Origin: Eutrigla gurnardus
Lineage: Eukaryota > Chordata > Actinopteri > Perciformes > Triglidae
Direction: 5' to 3'
NCBI GenBank assembly: GCA_963514095.1
Contig: OY741280.1
Location: 8,135,964 to 8,199,963, forward strand
Length of the DNA: 64,000 nucleotides
Shown: one piece after another, positions 25,920-37,616 of the stretch
Layout of the letters: every line of letters begins with the position of its first letter
How positions within the stretch are numbered: position 1 is the stretch's first letter
Made by a program: the position numbers and the translations under genes
Notes under the pieces: model-generated
Seen by the model: only the letters and a program-made list of their open reading frames with translations
Told to the model about the DNA's origin: nothing
The model's database searches: none

Positions 25920-26160
25920 ACTTCACATTCTACTTACCTCTACCTCTCTTTTCATTCCCGTCCCTCCTCCCCTCTGCCTCCTTCAGCATCTCCGCCCTCT
26001 CATGCGTTTCTTTGTACCATCTACTGCTTCCCAATGTATGTCCATGCCTTCCGCCCTTTCCCTTTTTTCTCAGTCTGCCGGTCCACCTCTTTCTCATTCC
26101 ATCACGTACACGTTCTCTGTACACTCTCCATCTTTCCCCTCCCGCCTTCAATAATTCAAG
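25920..26160 (-). repeat. Pyrimidine-rich tract (purines on minus strand)
   Basis: About 240 bp strongly enriched in C and T on the plus strand. It generates overlapping Ser/Pro/Leu/Phe-rich plus frames that I treat as artefacts. Confidence 0.65.
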
Positions 26161-27005
26161 CATCTTCTCTGTTGGTGTACAGTCGTCTCTTCAGAGACGG
26201 AGACACTGAGCCCGAGAGCTTCAACATCACATCCAAAACGAGTGCTGCAAGTGTGCATTTGTAGACGGCGCGCTGCATGTTTAAAGAAGACGAAATGGAC
26301 TGCAGGGCCTTGCATGCATACATTTGTCCGGATACTGTGGAGGAGTTTTTCGGCAGCCTGTGTGTTCACTTGGAATATACTGGTGTGTGTGTGTGTGTGT
26401 CATGTTGCACAATTAAAAGCTGAAATGTCTTGCCTAGTAATGACTTTAGTTACTTATAAGCAAGCTACCATTAGTTTTACATTGCAACAGCTAGGCACGC
26501 ACCCATTTTGAAAACTCCACATGATGAATGAACAACTTATTATTTTAACTATTAAATAACAAGGCATATTTGAACTTTGAGCTGGTGCAAGTTTGAGAAT
26601 ACTCCTGGATAAATGGATGGATAAATAAGGGAAGAAAAAAAAGGGGAAAAAATGCAAACTGAAACACTGAAACAGATTGAGCCTAATGCCGCGTGTGAAT
26701 AAAGCAGGTAAATCCGTTAAATCATCCACTGTCTTGAGGCTTCTCGCGAAAGCGAGAGAAGAGCAGTCAAAGGGAATGATGCAAAAAGATGAAGCCAGAA
26801 CACAAGAAAGGCTCTCACCATTCCCCCACCCCCCATGCAGAGAAAGGGAATTTTAGGTCATGTAGGAAAGCAGCTATGGAGTGTGCTTGTACCAGCCTCC
26901 AGAGTATTCAAATGGGAAACCATTGGACTTGACAAGGACATTAAAATCCAATTTATTCACATTATGAGGCCCATGCATTTCTGAGGTTATTTTAGACAGC
27001 TCCTC

Positions 27006-27032
27006 CACACACACACACACACACACACACAC
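27006..27032. repeat. (CA)n microsatellite
   Basis: Pure CA run of about 27 bp. Confidence 0.95.
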
Positions 27033-27798
27033 TTAAATAATATCATATTTTACACACAGAAGATGGGTTTTCTGGAATGTCCATTAATGCAGATAGATTT
27101 GAAGGCTGTCAATGGACATACACACACGCACAAATGTTATTTGGTGTGCCTGACCACGAAACATCCGACACCGATTGCAAACGCATCACTATGACACAAT
27201 CATGTTTACCATTAGTATAGGAAACTTCCAAACGCCTGTAATGAATGGCATCAGGGTGCCGGTTGGAGTCTACTCATTAATGGGAGGGTGAGTCTGGCAT
27301 TTTACCAGTCAGAGTACTTCTACAATTACCTCTTGACATTTCTCCATCAGACTCATATTTAGTCTTTCACTGTGCATGCATGCGTGTGTGTGTTTGCCTG
27401 TGTGTGTTTGCGTGTGGAAAGTGGACGATTAATCCTCTTATTTAGCACCACTGCAAACATTTACAGCTGTAATTTCCATCCCCGTCTCTGATAGTGAGTA
27501 GGCTTCCGGGGGCTGCCAGTCTATCTACGTGGACCCAGGCTCCAAATCCCCACAGCGGCCACAAACACAACTCAGTCAGGAGGACTTAATGGAGTTTACT
27601 GCTTTATCACCTTGCTCTCATTTAAATAAGGGGGTAGCATTCGATTGGTTTTTATTATTGTTTTGTAGGGGGGGGGGGTTTTGTGGTTGAGGCGAGAGAA
27701 TGTTAAAAACGTTGTGAGGGATCACATAATGGCAGTTTGAATCAAAGGCAGTCTGAGCAGCATTGATACTCCCTCACTTAGTAGGCATAAGGAAGAAG

Positions 27799-27800
<2 letters not shown>

Positions 27801-27891
<91 letters not shown>

Positions 27892-27903
27892 GTGTGTGTG
27901 TGT
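27801..27903. repeat. (TG)n microsatellite, 103 bp
   Basis: One of the two longest dinucleotide arrays in the window, interrupted by a single C at 27,887. Confidence 0.98.
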
Positions 27904-28249
27904 AGCTGCTGCTTCTTTTCCATTGCCCAACTTCAAAAGCAGCGTCTCCACTTTAATCTTCTCCTCTCCTGCACTGCGGACCCAAGGAAAGACAGAAGAG
28001 AGAGACCCAGGCTGTTTCTGCCACTCCCATCCCTCCTCCGCTTCCCACAAATGCCTCCTTTTCTCTTTCTGCTGTTCTCTCTCAATTTCTCTCAATGCCA
28101 CACTGGTGCACACATGCAGTCACCCTCTCTCTCTGTCTCTGTCTCACCCACTCGCACACATTCACATCTGTCTAAACACACTGCTCCCACCACACACACG
28201 GGCTGGCCTTACAGTGACTTAACGTAATAGCCTCATCGTTCTCACGCTC

Positions 28250-28288
28250 ACACACACACAAACACACACACACACACACACACACACA
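28250..28288. repeat. (CA)n microsatellite
   Basis: CA run with one AA interruption at 28,260-28,262. Confidence 0.95.
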
Positions 28289-28582
28289 GTCACACTGCAT
28301 TGCAAAGTGTTGGCGCAGTGAGGTGAATGTATCAGGCATATTAAGCCATAGTAGAAGGGCACAGAGCAGCGGGGTGGGGGAGGGAGGATGCTGGCACTGG
28401 CACTTTGTGATTTCCACCACTGCAGCGTCAAAGATTCAAAGCCAATTCCAATTGTGCCCCAGTAATTAGGACTGACCTAAACAGCTGCACTGACTAAGGA
28501 ATGAAAGAGGCAGAGAGAAGAAATAAACCTAAATGACCCAAACTCGAGGAAGTATGGGATATAAATGAAAACCATGGAGGCT

Positions 28583-28655
28583 AACTGTCATCATCATGAC
28601 ATAATGATTATATTTGACAGTCAAAGATAATCATTATGTCATGATGATGACAGTT
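28583..28655. repeat. Near-perfect 73-bp palindrome
   Basis: Arms at 28,583-28,611 and 28,627-28,655 are a perfect 29-bp inverted repeat starting AACTGTCATCATCATGAC. The 15-base loop is itself symmetric: TTTGAC (28,613-28,618), one A, then GTCAAA (28,620-28,625). Only the A/G pair at 28,612/28,626 and the central base fail to pair. It could extrude as a cruciform or fold as an RNA hairpin. It resembles a tiny hairpin-type miniature element, but I see no clear flanking duplication. Confidence 0.95.
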
Positions 28656-29204
28656 GCAGGATCCACAGATCTTAAAGGGATAGCAGAACATTTGGGGGAA
28701 AATTTTATGCATGAGCTTCCGTTCCAAGAGATGAAGAGATTGAATCTCAAACCGAGCATTGATGCTGTATGGATTTTTACATTATGGAGTCATTTTTTAT
28801 GGAGGTAAGCCACTCTTTTTTTCCAGAGGGAGTACGCCCATTAGGGTGATTATTTACATGGACATTTGCTTTGTGTTTATCTTTTACTCTAAAAAAACGA
28901 ATTGAATAATCTAATTTCCTCAAATTATTCCTTTTATAACATTCCTTTACTCCTGCTATTCTTTTTTTTTTTTAAATGTCACTGTGCAACATTTTCACAA
29001 TAGGAGTTTCTTCAAAACAAGCAAACATCAGTCACTTCTATCACACTTATGCCGCTTAAATTTGGAAACCCTTCAAACAAGCTGATTTGCATTGATGAAG
29101 TGGAACGATCTCAAACAGCTTGTTTTCAGAAAAAGATAACCATTTCTGTTTGTGTATTTTCCAAGAGAAATCATCTTCCAAACAGAACATATTGTCCTCA
29201 ATGA

Positions 29205-29490
29205 ATGTGCCTCCCCGACCACATGCCCTTCCTGCACCCTCCCTTCCTTTTTTTTTTTACAATTTCGCCCTTAAATCACATCCCCTCCTCCTCTGCCCTT
29301 CCCTACTCCCCCATCCTCCCTTTTCACCTCACCCTCACCCTGACATCCCCCTCCTTTCTTGATTCATTCCGTTCCAGCACCTTCATCCAACCTTCTCTCT
29401 GCTGAACCGTCCCTCATCTCCCAGGCTCTTCATCACGGCTGACCCCTACATCTCCTCTCTTTCACCCCTCTCTTAAAGTCCCCGTCGACT
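29205..29490 (-). repeat. Pyrimidine-rich tract (purines on minus strand)
   Basis: Nearly 290 bp dominated by C and T on the plus strand (CCCTCC, CTTCC and CCTCTC words). It produces Pro/Ser/Leu-rich frames only. Confidence 0.65.
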
Positions 29491-29713
29491 TCACCTTGAC
29501 CCTCGCATTGTCCGTCTACCTCCGAGACGGATGTACCGAAGCAGTGACCCTTATATCAGAGGCTGAAAATGAGAGAGAGGGGGGCAGAAGAGGTGAGCTG
29601 ACGGAAGGGAAGTTAGTGAATGTCGGAAAAATGGAGTGACAGGCGAAATCATGTGACCTGGAAGGGTAGATATAGATGTATAGATATGAACAATGGGATT
29701 TATTTTCAAATTG

Positions 29714-29747
<34 letters not shown>

Positions 29748-29750
29748 CAC
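29714..29750. repeat. (CA)n microsatellite
   Basis: CA run of 37 bp with one GC interruption. Confidence 0.96.
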
Positions 29751-30310
29751 CCTTCCTTCACAAATATACCAGTCTCCAAGAGCTGTCGGGGGAAATGGTC
29801 ACACTGCGCTGCCCAGGGTGATGCACTGTGAGCCCGGAGGACACACACACACACAGACCATCACAATCCCATCACTCGCTTAATTCCTGGCGGCTTTCAC
29901 TCAAAACTTAGGCCAACACAATAATCGGTATTTAACCTTCTGCACAACTAACAATTTGGGGATTGGTCACGTAATTGCCTTTTTGAAATGTAAGTGAAGA
30001 AATAAAAAGAATGACTTCCACGGCTAAACCACATCAGTCTACTGATACGAGGGAATTAAGTGCTCTCAGCTTGCAACAGAGAGCACAATCAGTGTTTCGT
30101 CATCTAAATTGGTAAGGTATTACATTGACCCAAAAGAAATGGACTGTGCTCTGTTACCTAGTTGGTGTTATTGGCTCGGGTAGATTATTGCTTCCATCCC
30201 CCCACAGAGACCACTTATTGAGCTAATGTAATCATCTTGAAAATGAATATTTTTCTTGATTGATCACTTGAGTCTATGAAAGTCTATCACAAATTCCCAG
30301 ATATATTCTA

Positions 30311-30344
30311 TGTAATGTGTATATACCATGTCATACACATTACA
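30311..30344. repeat. 12-bp inverted repeat (small hairpin)
   Basis: TGTAATGTGTAT and ATACACATTACA are perfect reverse complements separated by ten bases. The stem continues with CTA/TAG if one G is bulged. Confidence 0.8.
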
Positions 30345-30937
30345 GTAGCCGAGCCCATAGCTGCAAACATAGAACGTCTGTCTGCCAAAAAAAGGTTCCT
30401 TCCCTAAAACACCACTCAAGTGCTTTGTAATCATCCACCCAAATGGAGGACATTTTACTAAAACATGAAATCCTGTCTCACATAACAGAGTATTTTTTTC
30501 TTTTCCTGGGAGACCGATAAACTGTCCTGTTTCTATAGCTAATGGTATTAAACTCTAAGATAACACATCATGGTACAGCTTTGTTTTATACAATGATATT
30601 AAACCAAGAATGCGGCAAATCCTCCAATTTGACACACTGGAACAAGTAAATATTTGGCATGAAACACTTGATGATTAATCAATTACCAATTTATATAGAT
30701 TGAGCGATGGGTTTTGATCCCAATCTTCTTCTCAAAATTCCCACAGGCAATTACGTCCAACACTGTGTGAGCATTCCTGCAGGGATCATTGTGAGACGGT
30801 GAATCGGTGATGAGTCAACACTGAGGAAGGGCCGGTAGCATGATAGGACGGGGGGATCCATGCATTCATGCGTTAACATGCGGGTTTCATTAACTGCAAA
30901 CACTCATATACTGAAAGATTTGCTGCACGTGTAACTG

Positions 30938-30977
30938 CACACACACACACACACACGCACACACACACACGCACACA
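30938..30977. repeat. (CA)n microsatellite, interrupted
   Basis: CA run of 40 bp with two GC interruptions. Confidence 0.96.
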
Positions 30978-31100
30978 GGGGTGGTGAATGTTTTCCATTA
31001 GTGGTTACTGTAGGTACCAGAACTCTGGTTGTGCTCAGCCTCTAATGGCCTTGGTCATGTAGCCCTCCGGTGATCCAACAAATGCAACTGACTGTCACAG

Positions 31101-31124
31101 GAGTGTGTGTGTGTGTGTGTGTGC
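31101..31124. repeat. (GT)n microsatellite
   Basis: Pure GT run of about 23 bp. Confidence 0.93.
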
Positions 31125-32002
31125 ACCTTTGCTAGTGCAGCCCCCCTGTGGAGCTTGTCTCTTGCCTATTTACTCGCCTGCTGGTGGGACTGCATTTGCC
31201 ACCAGACTCCACACAGCATGGGCTCGGATACTGAATTTCTACCTACAGTTTGCTGTAGTTAGACAACCACAACTTATACTGTCAGGTTTAATCTTAAAAT
31301 ATCTGAATATTGCCTCACTTATCTTTGTCAAAAACATCATCTCGGCATTCAATCCGAATGTCACTGAATTATGATTCACATCAGAATGTCTCCTCATTAG
31401 CTGTGGCCGTCACATCGCAGACGGAGGTCAGGCTCCCTGCAGTATCACATCAGCCCGCTGGACCTTTGCTCCCCCCATGTATGCAGTCGGGTAGAGCTGT
31501 GCAACAGCTGTGGGCTCCTCCTGCTCCTTCCCTGGCAGCGGCTGCAGCCTCTGGCCCTCCTCCAGACAAGCAACATTTAACCCAAACTGGGATTCAGCTT
31601 TGCTCTTCTAATGACGTGTTGTGGGGGTCATGTTTCACTTTAGAGGGGGTGGAATAGAAACGGCAAATTTTCAATTTCATCTCGTGTCAAATAATCTTTT
31701 TGAATAAGGAATTTCATCAGCTGGAAAATCAAATAAATCAAAATATGTCACCAGCCCCCTAATATTGCAAAAATAACCTGATACCACATATCACCAATTT
31801 GATTATTTTTTTTAAAAAGGACAAGCTTCGATGTAAAATAGTGTATTTCTGTTCACATGCAGTGTGACAACATGTGACACGGTAACAAAAGTCTCAACTC
31901 AACATCACCCGAGAGGAGGCTCGTTGGCATTGTTGGAGGTGTAAAGTGGAGCTTTCAGGGTCCCACATTTGCCAGCTCTGGAGAGAACATGGCTGACGGC
32001 AG

Positions 32003-32023
32003 ACTCTCTCTCTCTCTCTCTCT
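32003..32023. repeat. (TC)n microsatellite
   Basis: Pure TC run of about 21 bp. Confidence 0.94.
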
Positions 32024-34329
32024 GACACGCTGTACCACACCTCGGATGGATGGCAAAACACATGACAGGATTTTTGCTTCATCTACCTCACAGATTCCAC
32101 TCAGACTCAAGGACAGACCCCCACTGAGACTGAGACAGGGGGAAAAGAGAACAGGCTTGTAACTGTGTATTGTGCATATGTGTCTGCATGTGTGTTTGAG
32201 ACCACTGAGGCTTTTACTTCTCAATAACTCACATTACTCCGCTGCTTTCTCTCTGCTCCCCCTCTTCTGTCGTAAAGCACCCATCTCTCCATCACACCCC
32301 AGTGTGACTCAGCAGCCCACTGTTCAAACACCATCTAGTCATTCCTTTCCTCCATTTCCAACTCCCTCCTTTCCCTTTTCTCTGACAGGCAGTCGAAGGC
32401 GCCCACACAAACACCTAAACTGCACCTCCATCATTCCACCCTGAGGGATCAACCCCGTATTCCCAAAAAAATAGTATGAGGCGCCCTCCGGAGACGGCTT
32501 TTACAGAAAAAGTAGTGAATAACTAGCAAGCGAGAAGTACAAGATGAGATCACAACTCTCTATATTCTCTTGCTCTCAGCAAGGATACTGGGATACAATG
32601 GGGCATGTCTTTTTTTTCCTTTTATTACAGGTCCACATATTTCTCTCTTTGTGATTTTTTCCTATGATGTTCTCCCCCTGCTAGACTGTCCTACCTAACC
32701 ATGAAAAGGCTGACAAGCACAAAGCCACAAGCTAATAAATCTACCTACATTTGAAAAGAGCCTGTGTATTTTAAGTCAAGTCTCCCTCTTTCAATTTAGT
32801 TACAAAGATTGGTCATGACAGAGTGAATAACACTGATACACAGGTATTAGTGCAGTGGCTTCTGGGAAAGCTAAACAATCACGCCTATGATTAGGTTTCA
32901 TTAAGGGTACGGCTAGATCCAATGACAATATCAGCTGGCATCAGAGGAAAGAGGAGGAAGAGAAGATAAAGAGATCGGTTGTGATCTTGATCTATTACAG
33001 AAGATCATCACTGTGTCCCTAATACAATCTGCTGTATGATATGAAAACCATGGCATCTACAATATGAGTTAGGCAAGTGTAATTATTTGTTGAAGAGGCT
33101 GGGATTTTATTATTTAAATGCTCCAAACAAATTTGATTCATGTGATGTTTTAACTAAATTACCACTGGCTATTTTTTACCCTGTTTACAATGATTTATAA
33201 TGAAAAACAGTATACCACAAACATAAAAATCACTTTAAGTACACCCAGTGCTTGATTTTGGAATAAAACCTGCCAGCAGCGTTTTCGCTGCCGTACCTAA
33301 ACTTTCCTCCCAAAATGGATGTTTATCTGTGACACACCTACGAGATACTATCCTTTTGTAATGTCTGTGGGTTCAGATTTGACAGTTATGAATGCAGCGG
33401 GTTGTGAGAGTAGCAGAGCAATTTTCTCCTTTGTGTTTGTGCCCCCTTGCACCAGCATGCAGTAGACAATTGCTAAGTCGCCTGTTATGTGAACTGCAAT
33501 AGGTAGACAGTACCCAAAACCAGCAGGTTGTACCTCATCCTTGTACCATCATGATCGGACTGATCCAGATCAAATATTATACTATATAATCAGCTGTGTG
33601 CCACATGCGGAGTTGCAGCATTTATTCTTCACGCTTCTTGATAACCGGCTACTGCCTGGGATGCCCCCATGTTTCCTCGCTCTAAGCTCCTCCAGGAGCC
33701 TCCTCGCTCCTCCAGGAGCATGTAAGGGATATCTACGGGATTGGAAGATCCTCCATGAAGGCGAAGATCACGAAGAGAGAGTGCGCGAGGAAGCGTGAAT
33801 TAGCATAATGGTGTGGGTGTGATTGGCTCCGGCCCTCCGCCATCCTGTCACAGAGAAGCGGTTACGATAATGCATGGATGGAATTCACCTGAACCAGATA
33901 CACTGAGCCCACTGACACCGTCTGCAGAATTTGTGGCTCTATCATGCTACTAAGAGTCAGAATCCCCACAGCGTCGGGCGTCGTCCCAGGTGATGTTATC
34001 GGCATTTTGATGAAACATCTGATTTTGAGTGTTCGGACACTTTCAGTTTAAGATTGAACTTTTAAGTACAAAGTTGGCATATATGGGGAAAAAATAAAAA
34101 TAACTGCCGCTGACTTCCTTCCTCTTTCCATCTATCAATATTGCAGGCTTGCTGGCGTATGCATGTCACCATCAGTGATGCCTGGCAACAATGCCTTCAG
34201 GAGCTCCTGCATTATTCACAGAGCCCAACAAGCATGAGGGCTCTGCCATTATCTATTTAAATCTGAGTGCAGGCATGTCCCACTGAAAGCCTGTACTCGG
34301 GACGCCACCTGCCCCGCTTACAAGACGTT

Positions 34330-34850
34330 AAGGATGAAGAGAGGAGGCAAGGGGCTGTTTGATGCAACAGAGGTAGGAAAACATGCAGAGGAACAGTGAT
34401 GGGGAGGCCGAAATGTTATTGTTGGGGGGGCAGCAAGCCAGAGAGGTAGATGTCGCAATGAGACAAAGACCGAGGAGGGGGGAGAAATTAAGCATGGCAG
34501 CTATTAGAGTAAGGCTGAGAGATGAGATAAATGAAATTAAAAACAAAATTCAGAAAATGCAGAGACGGGGTAAGAAGTGATGGCAGCAAAGAGGGCATTA
34601 GGGAAATAGGCAGATGATGAGATGGGGAATGAGTGGAGAGAATGAGATGGAGCAAAGAAAAAGGAATGAAGGAAGAAAGAGGAAGGAAGGAGGAAGCATG
34701 AAAGGGGATAAAAGCCAAAAGACAGGGCATCGGGAAGAGAAGTTAGACGGCAGGAAGGGAGCCGGAAAAGGAGAGAAGCGATGAAGGAAGGAATGAGTAA
34801 CGGAATCTGAGCAAAGGAGAAGCAAAGGCATAGACGTTTTAAAGAGTGGT
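34330..34850 (+). repeat. Long purine-rich tract
   Basis: About 520 bp of A/G-rich plus strand (GGAAGG, GAGGAAGA and AAGGGG words), with Ser/Leu/Phe-rich frames on the other strand as artefacts. Similar in size and composition to the tract at 22,470. Confidence 0.7.
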
Positions 34851-37292
34851 GCACCTTGAGGAGAGATCGGGTAAATGAAATGAATAGCTGCCGTATGGTG
34901 TAGCATTTAAAGACTACTCCTCTCTATCATTTCATATCTCCCTCCCACTTCGCTTCCCGCCATTCATCAAATGACTGCCATCCCTTCATCCAGAGTCATT
35001 GACGCGATTGCTCATCCACTCCATTAGGCCATCATCCCACCACGCTTTATCTCCCCCCCCTCCCTGCTTCTCCATCCTCTGATCATCTTCAGGTGAAACA
35101 CATCCCTCTTATGGTGCCAGCATGAGGGGAAAGACATGCCTCGACCATAAAAGCATCCAGTTCAATCATTTCATCTGGCATTAAGTCTTCTCATGTCATT
35201 CCAATTTACGTGCCACTGGGGTGAAATAATTTCACATCCAATCAATCAACTTGTTTCAAGGCTTTCAGGCTACATGCTTTTGAGCAGTGTGTTATGTTTT
35301 ATGCATTCACGTTTTTACAAGACACAGTAACATTGAAAGGAATGGAGTTAAAAATTGTGTTTATCCGCTCTAACATGATGTGCCAATGTTAGCATCCTCT
35401 GGTTAACTTCGGTAAATTAGCATTTTGTTTAGTGGACCTATTTCATTATTTATTATTTACTGTAGGGAACGGCAATGCTAGGAGACTAGCTAACTACCCT
35501 TCAGGGTTCTTGTTTTACAGGGGAATCAGGTGAAAATCAAAGGTGGTGACTCCAAGGACCGAGGACCGGAGCAAAACCAACCCAACTTCATGTTAATTTA
35601 CGGCGTCGGTTGGCTACTTGCCAAAAATATTATAAAACATGCAGCTTTTAAGTGTGATAGCCGAGTAAGAACATAGTTTCACTTTTCCTCCTTACAAAAT
35701 AGTATTATGAATACAATATTTTGGGGAATTAATTATCAAATGTATTATTAAATAAAAATACTTGTGCCCTTGGGGTTCGAAGAAACCAAACATCCCATAA
35801 TAATGTTATGATGACCCATCTGCAAAGGTCTTGCCAGAGTTCTTGAATGCCAGAAAAATGCCAAAAAAATGCCAGAATGCGTATTTATCAGACCTTTTTC
35901 TTGTATCATTAAGAAACCGACTCCAATTACGTCATGACAAATGGACATATTGGATGTAGGAAGAACCATTTCTTTTTACTAGGGAGGCTCTACCTTCTTA
36001 TATCCAAAGATAAATGAAGCAGCGAATCAATGGCTTACAAGATATCTTAAACACAATCCCTTCTGGCTCTGGATGGGAATGAACCTGTGTGTAAAATGTC
36101 ACTACAAGCATGTCAGTCTATTGAGGGTTGACAGTGAGAACATCCTCCACGCCATGCAGGCCTCACAGCAGTCCGTCGCCAATACCAGGATCCAGTCCAG
36201 CACGTCACAGTAGACCGGGTCAGCTTAGACAATCAATGAATCAATGATCAAGCCAGCCAATATAACTAACAGGCACTATGTGAAATAGGGAAACTAAGTA
36301 ATTGCAAGGATGAATGTCTTCTAACAACTAAAACACAGCCACAAATCTTTGCTTCCTGCTGTTCGGAACTGGACTTTTAACGGTATTACCTTATATAGGC
36401 TCCAGCACAACAAAGCAGAAAATAACAATAATCACATGTGGTTTAGTCCATAGTGAATATTGATGTCTTATCCTGTGTCAGTGTACGTAATACAAGCTTT
36501 CCGTGAAACATGACAGCAATTCCATTGATTCAAAATCTATCTCTATTTATTGATTGCAATTATGTATGGTTGGCAAAAGGTTTCATAGCAATGCATTATG
36601 TAAAAAGAAATTGTTCTGGCACAGTTCATGCAGTCAATTATAAATGAAATGACATGATGATATGCTCATAACTGGATATGATAAATCATATGGATTTATA
36701 ATGAAAAAGTTCAGCAGTTTTAATGTTGTGCATGTATGTCTCGTTCTCTTTCTGAATCTCTTTAACAAAAACACAAACCTCAAATATTCAGGAAACTCGT
36801 GGAACTAGCAGAAACAACGTACTTAATAGCAACAACTATGTGAGAATGGGAAGATGGTCATGCGTGGTAACAGTAACTAGGGGGGCTGGGGTTATCGAAC
36901 GGTCAAATTGATTCAGAGAAACAAATTGTAATAACCTTTAAATTACATGTTTACTAGACTTAAAATGATGTAATACGAAAATAACAAAAAACAATGTCAT
37001 AATTGTAATAACAATTTTATGGCATTTTCATAGGAAGAGTTGGTGCCATCAATGCAGGCAGGGAAAGAAATCCAGAGAAAGCCAGCTGCTTATAAATATT
37101 ACACTCCCTGCACATGATTGTCATGGGACACACTGACGTGTGTTTCTCCCTTGACAATTACAATAAAATATACAGTAAGAATATACAGTGCAAACCCACA
37201 TCTTCTGAGTAGCGTTTCACAAGCCCATAACACAGCAGGGAGTAGGTTGGATATCTTATGCTATAGTGGTTTTCAATTGTTTGTACATGGGG

Positions 37293-37293
<1 letters not shown>

Positions 37294-37333
<40 letters not shown>
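37294..37333. repeat. (AC)n microsatellite
   Basis: Pure AC run of 40 bp. Confidence 0.97.
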
Positions 37334-37337
<4 letters not shown>

Positions 37338-37584
37338 CACAAATTCACTGTCATATTTTTTTTAAACTACATGACTTGCTGAAATCTAATCAAATGGCTG
37401 TTCATGTACATCAATCATGAAACTCATCAATCATGAAAGAAGGCCAGATTGACAACACAAACCCCCACCACACATAAACACTCGCTCCTCTATCAATATA
37501 TGAATGGACAAATGCAAATGTGAGTTATTTCTAGAAGCACTAGAGCCGGTCCTCAAATCAGCTTCTCTCATACTTTGTTTTTTA

Positions 37585-37616
37585 CCCTCTCTCTGTCTCT
37601 CTCTCTCTCTCTCTCT
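37585..37616. repeat. (TC)n microsatellite
   Basis: TC run with one GT interruption. Confidence 0.95.

Larger units (their letters stand above)
23010..28580. other. Gene-poor sequence, no gene recognised
   Basis: Microsatellites, a pyrimidine-rich tract and an X-box-like motif, all listed separately. No supported exon. Confidence 0.55.

Noticed and set aside
27763..28227. A 154-codon Cys-Val-rich frame
   Set aside because: Its core is the (TG)n array. The same applies to frames at 5,004, 18,050, 24,389, 57,382 and 58,892.
36131..36213. Short Gln/Ser-rich open piece ending in TAG
   Set aside because: Only about 28 codons, no splice signals of quality and no recognisable family.
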